Positions 7,654 to 15,018 are shown, counted from the stretch's first letter. The stretch is DNA of 21,647 bases from an uncultured Collinsella sp. (GCA_900551015.1 URUI01000035.1:1-21647); one strand, 5' to 3'. The notes: a model not told the origin generated them from the letters alone. A program made the numbers and translations.

Positions 7654-8331
7654 ATGTCCAAGAAGAACCGCGCCAAGTCCAAGGCCAAGCGCTTTGGCGA
7701 AGGCTCGGCCAAGCCGATTGTTTCGGCCGCGACCTATGGCGTGGGCGGCAATGCGTTTGCACAGGCCATCGCCGATCCGGTCTCGACGGTGCACTCCAAT
7801 AAGCCCGAGCTGCTGGTGGTCGACGGCTACAACGTGATCCACTGCACGCCGCGCTACGAAAAGCTCGTCTACGACCATTCCGATGATCCGTATTCCAGCG
7901 ACGTTCACGATATGGCGCGCACGGCACTCATCAACGATGTTGCCGCGTTTGCCCAGGGCCGCTACGAGGCCGTAATCGTGTTTGACGGCGCGGGCAATAT
8001 CTCCAACGAGCGCCCCAACCTGCCGGCCCGCGGCGTGCGCATCGAGTTTTCGCCGACGGGCGTCTCTGCCGATACTGTGGTGCAAAAGCTCTGCATCGAG
8101 GCACGCGAGGAAGGCCGCGCGTGCTCCGTGGTATCGAGCGACGGCACGATCCAGGCCGTCGTCATGGGCAAGGGTGTTACGCGCATCTCGAGCCGTATGC
8201 TGGTGGACGAGATCAAACAGATCGATAACGACGTTCACGAGGCAGAGGAAGCTCCGCAGATCAAGATGACTCTGGGCAGTCGCCTGAGCCCCGATGCCCT
8301 GGCCAAGCTCAAGGCCCTTCGCGGGAGGTAG
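7654..8331 (+). CDS. rae1: NYN-domain ribosome-associated endoribonuclease (YacP/Rae1 family)
   Basis: A 225-residue NYN/PIN-like protein of the YacP family. Bacillus Rae1 cleaves mRNA in the ribosomal A site. A Lys/Arg-rich N-terminus (residues 1-20) precedes the NYN core: VVDGYNVIH with Asp57, VIVFDGAG, SADTVVQKL and VVSSDGTIQ supply the acidic metal-binding set expected of this fold. The core is followed by a charged tail. It starts 3 bp after rlmB with GGAGGAG at the rlmB end, so it is translationally coupled. The rlmB-yacP pair is conserved in Firmicutes, supporting the assignment. Function beyond family level is inferred. Confidence 0.85.
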   Translation: MSKKNRAKSKAKRFGEGSAKPIVSAATYGVGGNAFAQAIADPVSTVHSNKPELLVVDGYNVIHCTPRYEKLVYDHSDDPYSSDVHDMARTALINDVAAFAQGRYEAVIVFDGAGNISNERPNLPARGVRIEFSPTGVSADTVVQKLCIEAREEGRACSVVSSDGTIQAVVMGKGVTRISSRMLVDEIKQIDNDVHEAEEAPQIKMTLGSRLSPDALAKLKALRGR

Positions 8332-8379
8332 GGGAGTATCTATAGAGACCCGTTTCCCAATTGGCCAGCCCGTTGCCGT

Positions 8380-8444
8380 CGCCAAAACGAATAGTTTTTT
8401 GTTTTGGCGAACAGATAAAACTATTCGTTCTGGCGAATAGTTTT
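8380..8444. repeat. Overlapping inverted repeats able to form alternative hairpins
   Basis: AAAACTATTCG (8417-8427) is the exact complement of CGAATAGTTTT, which occurs on both sides, at 8388-8398 and 8434-8444. It can therefore pair upstream or downstream but not both. A further perfect 9-bp pair, CGCCAAAAC (8380-8388) and GTTTTGGCG (8401-8409), brackets the first copy. It lies between rae1 and tRNA-Thr and could be an AT-rich terminator, a paired operator or a switch-like leader. Confidence 0.6.
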
Positions 8445-8469
8445 GAGATGTGGTTGGTCGAAGGGTCTG

Positions 8470-8498
8470 TTGCGCCTCGTCAGCAATTCCTTTATTCT
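8470..8498 (+). promoter_or_regulatory. Possible promoter of tRNA-Thr(UGU)
   Basis: TTGCGC (8470-8475) and TATTCT (8493-8498) are 17 bp apart, about 30 bp before the tRNA. Both boxes match consensus only partly. Confidence 0.35.
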
Positions 8499-8528
8499 TA
8501 ATTGGCTTCGCGCGAAAGCGCCAAGTGT

Positions 8529-8603
8529 GCCAGTGTGGCGCAACGGTAGCGCAACTGATTTGTAATCAGTGGGTTGCAGGTTCGATTCCTGTCACTGGCT
8601 CCA
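8529..8603 (+). tRNA. tRNA-Thr (anticodon TGT)
   Basis: A full cloverleaf can be folded. The acceptor GCCAGTG pairs with CACTGGC, the anticodon stem is ACTGA/TCAGT with loop TTTGTAA (anticodon TGT, reading ACA), and the T-arm contains GGTTCGATTCC. The discriminator is T and CCA is encoded (8601-8603). In E. coli this isoacceptor (thrU) opens the tRNA-tufB operon; here it is cut off from the rest by the beta-glucoside cassette. Confidence 0.95.
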
Positions 8604-8613
8604 TGAGAGTTTC

Positions 8614-8648
8614 GGGCTCTGTCTCCAAGAGGGACAGAGCCCGTTTCT
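8614..8648 (+). terminator. Intrinsic terminator after tRNA-Thr
   Basis: GGGCTCTGTCTC (8614-8625) pairs with GGGACAGAGCCC (8631-8642) over a 5-nt loop, then GTTTCTATTT. Strong stem starting 10 nt after the tRNA CCA, so tRNA-Thr is its own transcription unit. Confidence 0.8.
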
Positions 8649-8710
8649 ATTTAGGTGGTGCGCCATCGGGTTAGCGCCCATCCCGTTTTTGGTTTGTCTC
8701 GTCCTCCAGT

Positions 8711-8851
8711 TTGTCTAAATCTGTAACACCAAGACCGATATTCGGCATCTAACTGTTACAGATTGAGATGAAACTTAGGGTGTTTTAGGAATATCTTGAT
8801 CTGTAACATGTAGAAGCGGAATAGGCCTCTTGCTGTTACAGATCGAGACAA
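8711..8851. repeat. Twin 46-bp hairpins with CTGTAAC arms, 80 bp apart
   Basis: Two inverted repeats of identical geometry: AATCTGTAAC (8718-8727) with GTTACAGATT (8755-8764), and GATCTGTAAC (8798-8807) with GTTACAGATC (8835-8844). Each has 10-bp arms and a 27-bp interior; the interiors match at about half their positions. The outermost arms extend further: TTGTCT at 8711 and AGACAA ending at 8851 make 17-bp ends with 2 mismatches. No coding potential. It resembles a small non-autonomous element or a double operator. Confidence 0.65.
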
Positions 8852-8880
8852 GGGCGGGCGCGGATCTGGATGTCCTGCTC

Positions 8881-8944
8881 GAGCGTGGATTTCTGGATAC
8901 GCGAGCGAAGAAAATCTCCCGACCGGAGAACGAGCGTGGATAAT
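8881..8944 (+). repeat. Left copies of the GAGCGTGGATAAT repeat
   Basis: GAGCGTGGAT occurs at 8881-8890 and, extended to GAGCGTGGATAAT, at 8932-8944; AATCTCCC lies between them (8913-8920). The same 13-mer recurs on the far side of the beta-glucoside cassette at 12982-12994. These look like members of a dispersed intergenic repeat family. Confidence 0.6.
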
Positions 8945-9000
8945 TAACTTGGATAGGGAGCTAAGGTAAACACCGATTGTCTATCGACGGCTTTAGAAAC

Positions 9001-9035
9001 AACGACCCCGATTTCATTGTGGAATCGGGGTCGTT
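9001..9035 (-). terminator. Terminator of the bglA-PTS operon
   Basis: A perfect 13-bp inverted repeat, AACGACCCCGATT (9001-9013) and AATCGGGGTCGTT (9023-9035), with a 9-nt loop. It lies about 100 bp beyond the PTS gene stop, with T-rich sequence next in the minus direction. Being symmetric, it may also work from the other side. Confidence 0.75.
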
Positions 9036-9136
9036 TGTGCCTCAGGAATCCGAATGGATTAATCGAGCTCCTAAGGAACTTCTTGGGTTCTTGCTAATGG
9101 TCTGCCGAGGATGTCCCCAATGCAAACAGCGGGCAT

Positions 9137-10537
9137 CTACTCAATATAGCTGGGGTTCTTCTTGATGATCACGCGTGCAGCGATGAAGGAGACGACGATG
9201 GCGATGATGGCGACAACGCATGCCAGCACGAAGTTACCCATGGACCCATCGGGAGCGATAAAGATGAGTGCCGAAAGAAGGCCGGGGCATGCTCCCGCAA
9301 CATACTCTTTCAGAACAAAGATGCCTGCAGGGAGTCCAGCGCAGAGCGCGCCGATTGCCGTGCCGACAAGCAGGCGGGGACGCTCGATGAGGCAACCGTA
9401 GAACGCGGGCTCGGTTACGCCACAGAGTGCGGTGACGGCAACCGTGGTGACCATACCCCTCTTCTCTTTGTTTCCCTTCATGGCAGTTGCCAGGGCGAGG
9501 CTCGTGCCGCCAATGCAGAGGTTCGAGATGAATCCAAAGATAATGGGTGCCCAACCGAGCTGCGCCAGGCTCGTAACTTCGATTGCGATGTAAGCCTTAT
9601 CGAGACCGAGCATGACGAAATAGGGGTTAAGGGCTGCCAGGATCGGAGTAGCGATAAATGCCACGTTGTCCATAAGCCACGTGACGGCATCGCTCAGCGC
9701 GTAGCCCATCATGCTGCCGGCGGGGCCAAGGATAATAAGCTCGACGGGCACGACGATGATCATGGTGAGCAGCGGCTTCAAGAACAGTTTGGTAACGTCG
9801 GGAATGATCTTCTGAAGGCCGCGGTCGACAAAGTACATGAATACAACGCCCAGTACGATGGGCACTACCGTACTCGAATAGTCGTTCGTCGGGATGGGAA
9901 TACCAAGAAAGTCGAGACCCTCGGCACCGCTAATGGACGAGCTGATCATGATCGCGCCCAGCAATGCGCCCATGATGGGCTGCATCTTCATGACGGCCGC
10001 GAGCTGATAACCAAGATAAACGGGTAAGAAGCTAAACGAAGCGCTAAAGATCGCCAACAGGACCTGGGCGGTTCCGCTATCGGTGCTCAATCCGCAATAA
10101 TTGACCAGGAGATTCTTGATCGAAAGAATGAGTCCGCCAACGATGAGCGCCGGGACGATGGGCATGAATACCTGTGCAGAGACGTTCCCGAATTTCTCAA
10201 TCAAGCCCATGGCGGTGTTACCGCTTTTAATGCCTTCTGCAAGGTCTTTGGCGGTTTGGGCATCGTCGGCAACCGTGCCACCGCCGACTTCGATTCCCGC
10301 GAAGTCGAGGAAGTCGTTGTAAGCCTCGGTGACGTTGGGGCCGATGATCACCTGAAGCTGGCCACCGCTGACTACTGCCCCGAGCGCCTGATCGGCCGAT
10401 TTGGCGAGCTGGAGATCGATGATCGAGGTGTCTCGTGCGTCGATGCGAAGGCGCGTCGCACAATGAGTTACCGATGTAATGTTCTCTTTGCCGCCAACAG
10501 CCTTTAGGACTGTTTCGGACATTGCCTGATATTTCAT
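9137..10537 (-). CDS. PTS beta-glucoside transporter subunit EIIBC
   Basis: A 466-residue sugar permease of the glucose/beta-glucoside PTS superfamily (BglP-like), importing and phosphorylating a beta-glucoside at the membrane. The N-terminal EIIB domain (about 1-85) has the phosphorylated cysteine in HCATRLRI (Cys26). The EIIC domain (about 105-466) shows some ten hydrophobic segments, starting FGNVSAQVFMPIVPALIVGG and carrying the conserved GVTEPAFYG. The protein stops after EIIC, so there is no EIIA domain; one must come from elsewhere. The ATG is preceded by AGGAG and lies 9 bp after bglA, so both share one mRNA. Exact sugar (cellobiose, arbutin/salicin or another) is not determinable. 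Codon use is less G/C-rich than in neighbouring housekeeping genes. Confidence 0.9.
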   Translation of the reverse strand: MKYQAMSETVLKAVGGKENITSVTHCATRLRIDARDTSIIDLQLAKSADQALGAVVSGGQLQVIIGPNVTEAYNDFLDFAGIEVGGGTVADDAQTAKDLAEGIKSGNTAMGLIEKFGNVSAQVFMPIVPALIVGGLILSIKNLLVNYCGLSTDSGTAQVLLAIFSASFSFLPVYLGYQLAAVMKMQPIMGALLGAIMISSSISGAEGLDFLGIPIPTNDYSSTVVPIVLGVVFMYFVDRGLQKIIPDVTKLFLKPLLTMIIVVPVELIILGPAGSMMGYALSDAVTWLMDNVAFIATPILAALNPYFVMLGLDKAYIAIEVTSLAQLGWAPIIFGFISNLCIGGTSLALATAMKGNKEKRGMVTTVAVTALCGVTEPAFYGCLIERPRLLVGTAIGALCAGLPAGIFVLKEYVAGACPGLLSALIFIAPDGSMGNFVLACVVAIIAIVVSFIAARVIIKKNPSYIE

Positions 10538-10546
10538 CTCTTTCTC

Positions 10547-11965
10547 CTAACCTTCCTGCTCCTGATACTTCGAGATAAGGTCTCGGTACCAATACCAGCT
10601 CTTTTTGGGGGTGCGCTCCAGATTGTTCTCGAAGTCGATATGGACAAGTCCGTATCGTTTTTCGTAGCCGTTGATCCAGCTATACAGATCCATCGTCGAC
10701 CAGAGGTAGTAGCCCTCAACGCGCGCGCCGTCGCGCTTAGCCCTCATCATGTGCTCGATGAACTGGCCCAGAAGCTCGATGCGGTCATCATCGTGGATCA
10801 TTCCGTCTGCGTCTGGTTGCTCATAGGCGCCATGTCCGTTTTCCGTAATAAAGATGCGGGGCGCGTCATAGCGCTCGTGGACATCCATGATGGTTGAATA
10901 CATGCAACCTGGGAGTATTTCGCGGCCCCATTTATTGCGGGGAACATTGCTGTCGCGGGCGCTTTCAAACAAGGGCGCAATGCATTTTCCTTCGACCTTT
11001 TTGCTCGAACCGCCCTTATTGTTCGCCGAAACGGCAAGCTCTCCACCGTGCCAGTCGGTTACATACTCTCGGCAATACACGTTGAGTCCAATAAAATCGA
11101 CTTTACCGTCTCTGAATTCTTCTACGTCATTTGGGGATCGATAGAGCGAGACGCCAAGTTTTTCAAGGATTTCGTCCATTTCTGGCGGCAGTTGACCCTG
11201 AAGCGCTGGTGCCAGAATCATGCGATTGGCGAAAAAGTCTGCGTATCGAAATACGTCATCAGGGTGCTCGGTTGCCGGGTCGAGTTCGACAACGCCGCCA
11301 TCGTGGACGGCGCCGATGATGCCGTCGTAGCCCATTTGACGATATGCTCGGACTGCGAGTGCGCTTGCGCGCATCAGGTTGTATTGAAACTGCATGTACG
11401 ACTGAACGTCGAGCGATCGATTGGGGGGATAGTTGCCCAACATGTTTACGCAGTAGCTGTAGAAATGCGGCTCGTTAACGGTAGCCCAGATTTTGACGCG
11501 GTCTCCAAAGCGCTCAAAGCAAATCTTGGCGTATTTGCAGAACCACTCTGCCATGTCGTTGTTCAGCCATCCGCCTTTGCAAGCAAGCGTGAATGGCAGA
11601 TCGTAATGGAACAGCGTAACGTTGGGCTCTATGCCATTTTCGAGGCAGCAATCAATGACTCGATTATAAAAATCGATACCCTCTTCATTCACTTCGCCGA
11701 TACCCGTGGGGATGATTCGACTCCATGAAAGAGAGAAGCGATAGGTGTTTTGTCCGCCTTCTTTCATCATGCGGATATCTTCTTCATAGCGATGGTAGAA
11801 GTCGCAAGATACATCACCGTCAACATGGTTGATGTTCTTATTGCTTGTGTGGTTAAAGAAATCCCACTCGCCGAGGCCTTTGCCGTCTTCGTTCCAGGCA
11901 CCCTCGCACTGATAAGACGCCGTGGCGGAACCCCAGAGAAACGGCATGTTGTTCACGTTGCCCAT
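10547..11965 (-). CDS. bglA: 6-phospho-beta-glucosidase (GH1)
   Basis: A 472-residue glycoside hydrolase family 1 enzyme that splits the phosphorylated beta-glucoside delivered by the adjacent PTS. The acid/base glutamate is in TVNEP (Glu165) and the nucleophile in ITENGHG (Glu375). The segment YSWINGYEKRYG provides Ser429, Lys436 and Tyr438, the phosphate-binding set that marks 6-phospho-glycosidases rather than plain beta-glucosidases. The start is ATG 11965, with AAAGGGAA just upstream; an in-frame ATG at 11983 lacks a ribosome site. It is the first gene of a two-gene operon, divergent from the RpiR regulator. 6-Phospho-beta-galactosidase is the main alternative. Confidence 0.92.
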   Translation of the reverse strand: MGNVNNMPFLWGSATASYQCEGAWNEDGKGLGEWDFFNHTSNKNINHVDGDVSCDFYHRYEEDIRMMKEGGQNTYRFSLSWSRIIPTGIGEVNEEGIDFYNRVIDCCLENGIEPNVTLFHYDLPFTLACKGGWLNNDMAEWFCKYAKICFERFGDRVKIWATVNEPHFYSYCVNMLGNYPPNRSLDVQSYMQFQYNLMRASALAVRAYRQMGYDGIIGAVHDGGVVELDPATEHPDDVFRYADFFANRMILAPALQGQLPPEMDEILEKLGVSLYRSPNDVEEFRDGKVDFIGLNVYCREYVTDWHGGELAVSANNKGGSSKKVEGKCIAPLFESARDSNVPRNKWGREILPGCMYSTIMDVHERYDAPRIFITENGHGAYEQPDADGMIHDDDRIELLGQFIEHMMRAKRDGARVEGYYLWSTMDLYSWINGYEKRYGLVHIDFENNLERTPKKSWYWYRDLISKYQEQEG

Positions 11966-12032
11966 GAATTCCCTTTCCATCATTCAACACGGTGGATACG
12001 TGTGACGGAATTACGATTAAGATGACGTCAAC

Positions 12033-12074
12033 TGATTTGAATCATAGGAGAACGACCAAAGCTGTTTGATTCAA
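12033..12074. promoter_or_regulatory. Candidate RpiR operator pair between bglA and its regulator
   Basis: TTGAATCA (12037-12044) and its complement TGATTCAA (12067-12074) sit with centres exactly 30 bp apart, about three helical turns. The first copy is within a near-palindrome, TGATT-TG-AATCA (12033-12044). Their place in the divergent intergenic region suits a dimeric regulator controlling both directions. Confidence 0.5.
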
Positions 12075-12116
12075 TAAATGAACCATAATATCGAGGAGAG
12101 CGGAAAGAGGGATCAC

Positions 12117-12950
12117 GTGAATATCAATGACTTCGATGTGCTCAATCGCATTAGCTCCATCATCAACAGCGAGTTTGGGTCAAACGATGCCGCCATCGCT
12201 CGATATCTCATCGCTCACATTAGGCGTTCGAGCGAAATCAATGTTGCCGCAATAACCCGCGATGCATTCGTGACCCGTTCCGCTGTTCGTCGTTTCTGCA
12301 ATCGATTGGGCTACCAGTCTCTTAGCGATTTGAAAGAATCATTTACTCAATCAGTCTTTCCAAGCGACTTAAGCCATCGAGAGGAGGAATTTGGCTACGA
12401 GGAGTACAGGGCAGAGCTCGACGTTCGCATGATCGAGATGTTCGCTGAGGTTGAAAGCGGCGTGTCCGATATCGCTATTAAGCACCTTGCCGACGAAATT
12501 GATGGCCATAAAAACGTTGAAATCTGGTGCACCAATAATGTGAGCGCCAATCTCGTACGATTTCAGCAGGAAATGTTTTATGCGGGCAAGATAGTTCGCA
12601 TAGTTGCTGGGGCTAACGTCGCGGAATTGAAAAACATGGGAGACGCTTCGCAGTCATTGATAATTCTCGTATCGGTCTCCGGGCTATTTGCGTCACAGGC
12701 GCGTGAGTATCTTGATTGCCGTTCGGGCAGGAAGATTCTAATTACTGCGTTTAGCAACGATGACAAATCGAGCTCTTTTGACCGTGTATATCGTCTTGGT
12801 AATGCGGGAAACGGAATTGACCGACTCGGCGTTTATTCGAAATATGCCATGACTTATTTCTTCGACTTGCTATCGTCGTGTTACTTGAGTCGCTACCCCT
12901 GCACCAAGGGGGAGCCGCTCTATGGGTCTACTTTGGCCTGGCCCGAGTAG
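12117..12950 (+). CDS. RpiR/MurR-family transcriptional regulator of the beta-glucoside operon
   Basis: About 277 residues with RpiR-family layout. The N-terminal HTH (around INVAAITRDAFVTRSAVRRF) is followed by a SIS sugar-phosphate-binding domain from about residue 110, including LIILVSVSGLFASQ. Such proteins sense phosphosugars and repress or activate adjacent sugar genes; a phosphorylated beta-glucoside is the likely ligand. I place the start at GTG 12117, preceded by GAGGG at 12107-12111. An ATG at 12078 in the same frame would add 13 residues but has no ribosome site. BglP-type systems are often controlled by LicT-type antiterminators instead; no such gene or RAT site was seen here. Base composition is A/T-richer than the flanking genes. 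Confidence 0.85.
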   Translation: MNINDFDVLNRISSIINSEFGSNDAAIARYLIAHIRRSSEINVAAITRDAFVTRSAVRRFCNRLGYQSLSDLKESFTQSVFPSDLSHREEEFGYEEYRAELDVRMIEMFAEVESGVSDIAIKHLADEIDGHKNVEIWCTNNVSANLVRFQQEMFYAGKIVRIVAGANVAELKNMGDASQSLIILVSVSGLFASQAREYLDCRSGRKILITAFSNDDKSSSFDRVYRLGNAGNGIDRLGVYSKYAMTYFFDLLSSCYLSRYPCTKGEPLYGSTLAWPE

Positions 12951-12981
12951 TTCGGCTCTATAGTTCTCCCGCTTAGTGAAT

Positions 12982-13073
12982 GAGCGTGGATAATCTGCCA
13001 CTTTGGCCTTGGGGGCACACCAAAAGTGGGAGATTATCCACGCTCGATTTCAAACGGGAGATTATCCACGCTC
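12982..13073. repeat. Right copies of the GAGCGTGGATAAT repeat forming a large hairpin
   Basis: GAGCGTGGATAATCT (12982-12996) is followed by its complement at 13031-13045, and a second complement, with GGG in front, at 13056-13073. The first two arms extend through CCACTTT / AAAGTGG to about 25 bp with one mismatch and one bulge around a 14-nt loop. It starts 32 bp after the regulator stop and may end its transcript. Open reading frames drawn across it look spurious. From 13074 to 13252 I see nothing recognisable. Confidence 0.65.
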
Positions 13074-13252
13074 AATCGTGCCGTGGAAGCCCGATCGTGA
13101 CCTATGTAATAGTGCGAGAGGGTCGCTATCGAAGGTCGATGCTGCCGCCGTACTCCACCGTGCCAAAGTGTTACCTCGGGAAACGTCACCTCAGTATCCA
13201 AATCCACTGTCCATCATATCTAAACTCAGCAAAACCGCAGGTCACAGCTATA

Positions 13253-13278
13253 TAGATACGCCCGGGACCGTGTATCTA
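13253..13278. promoter_or_regulatory. Inverted repeat just upstream of the tRNA-tuf promoter
   Basis: TAGATAC (13253-13259) and GTATCTA (13272-13278) form a perfect 7-bp inverted repeat with a 12-bp spacer, ending 10 bp before the -35 box. It could be an operator or an upstream transcript end; no factor can be named. Confidence 0.35.
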
Positions 13279-13288
13279 GAGGTTTTCG

Positions 13289-13318
13289 TTGACAGCCCCC
13301 AAGGTTGCATCGTATTAT
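13289..13318 (+). promoter_or_regulatory. Promoter of the tRNA-Tyr-Thr-Met(-tuf) unit
   Basis: TTGACA (13289-13294) matches the -35 consensus exactly. TATTAT (13313-13318) follows after 18 bp, and the first tRNA begins 62 bp downstream. The sequence after the -10 becomes G/C-rich, as is common in stable-RNA promoters. Confidence 0.75.
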
Positions 13319-13380
13319 CTTTTTCGTTCGCGGGGGCGGCGGTCCAAAAGACCAAAGGACCTGCGGATACTTGAACGATT

Positions 13381-13462
13381 GGGAGTTTGCCCGAGTGGTT
13401 AATGGGGACGGGCTGTAAACCCGTTGGCTCTGCCTACATAGGTTCGAATCCTATAGCTCCCA
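13381..13462 (+). tRNA. tRNA-Tyr (anticodon GTA)
   Basis: A class II tRNA with a long variable arm. The acceptor GGGAGTT pairs with AGCTCCC (one wobble), the anticodon stem is ACGGG/CCCGT with loop CTGTAAA (anticodon GTA), and the T-arm has GGTTCGAATCC. The discriminator is A13462. CCA is not encoded (CCC follows), unlike the other tRNAs here. Confidence 0.94.
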
Positions 13463-13472
13463 CCCGTCAAGT

Positions 13473-13548
13473 GCCTGTATAGCTCAGTCGGTAGAGCACT
13501 TCGTTGGTAACGAAGAGGTCACCAGTTCAAGTCTGGTTGCAGGCTCCA
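13473..13548 (+). tRNA. tRNA-Thr (anticodon GGT)
   Basis: Acceptor GCCTGTA pairs with TGCAGGC, the anticodon stem is CTTCG/CGAAG with loop TTGGTAA (anticodon GGT, reading ACC/ACU), and the T-arm has AGTTCAAGTCT. CCA is encoded. Lies 10 bp after tRNA-Tyr in the same unit. Confidence 0.95.
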
Positions 13549-13551
13549 TCC

Positions 13552-13628
13552 GGCGGTGTAGCTCAGTTGGTTAGAGCACACGGTTCATACCCGTGGCGTC
13601 ACTGGTTCGAATCCAGTCACCGCTACCA
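13552..13628 (+). tRNA. tRNA-Met, elongator type (anticodon CAT)
   Basis: Acceptor GGCGGTG pairs with CACCGCT (first pair G-T), the anticodon stem is CACGG/CCGTG with loop TTCATAC (anticodon CAT), and CCA is encoded. It lacks the three G-C anticodon-stem pairs and the mismatched first acceptor pair of initiator tRNA. Lysidine-type tRNA-Ile2 also has CAT and is less likely from overall similarity. Confidence 0.9.
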
Positions 13629-13639
13629 TAGGTAACACG

Positions 13640-13681
13640 GTGGCTTCTCAATAGTATGTTGAGAGGCCACTATGGTATAAA
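13640..13681 (+). promoter_or_regulatory. Hairpin and extended -10 box in the tuf leader
   Basis: GTGGCTTCTCA (13640-13650) pairs with TGAGAGGCCAC (13660-13670) with one wobble and a 9-nt loop. No T-run follows. Just after it comes TGG-TATAAA (13673-13681), an extended -10 form with no clear -35. The site could separate tRNAs from tuf mRNA by processing or pausing, or start extra tuf transcripts. Confidence 0.4.
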
Positions 13682-13724
13682 GGCAAAGTCCCGTCCGGGG
13701 ACGACCTGTTTAGAGGAGGGCTTT

Positions 13725-14915
<1,191 letters not shown>

Positions 14916-14932
14916 TTTAAGCTGCAGCTTTT

Positions 14933-14963
14933 AAAGGGCCCGCTTTCGGGCGGGCCCTTTCTT
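14933..14963 (+). terminator. Intrinsic terminator after tuf
   Basis: AAAGGGCCCGC (14933-14943) pairs perfectly with GCGGGCCCTTT (14950-14960) over the loop TTTCGG, followed by CTT. Very strong stem 18 bp beyond the tuf stop. Confidence 0.85.
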
Positions 14964-15018
14964 AAGATTCATGTGTATGCGTTCAAGCTTGTTTGAATAC
15001 GGCTTATAAGGAGAGTTC

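Noticed and set aside
6628..8385. 585-codon ORF antisense to rlmB and rae1
   Set aside because: Low-complexity Ala/Arg/Gly/His translation typical of a shadow frame; the sense genes are clearly real.
8529..8603. tRNA-Thr as an integration (att) site for the cassette
   Set aside because: No copy of the tRNA 3' end was seen on the far side of the cassette and there is no integrase gene.
8711..8851. CRISPR-like repeat array
   Set aside because: Repeats alternate in orientation with unequal spacing (27 and 34 bp), number only four half-copies, and no cas genes are present. Paired hairpins explain them better.
8977..9165. 62-codon plus-strand ORF
   Set aside because: It spans the perfect terminator hairpin at 9001-9035 and overlaps the end of the PTS gene; no ribosome site or family resemblance.
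12980..13374. Two overlapping plus-strand ORFs (91 and 123 codons)
   Set aside because: They run through the GAGCGTGGATAAT hairpin and the tRNA promoter, have odd composition and no ribosome sites.
13552..13628. Initiator tRNA-fMet
   Set aside because: It lacks the run of three G-C pairs in the anticodon stem and the mismatched first acceptor pair; it fits an elongator tRNA.
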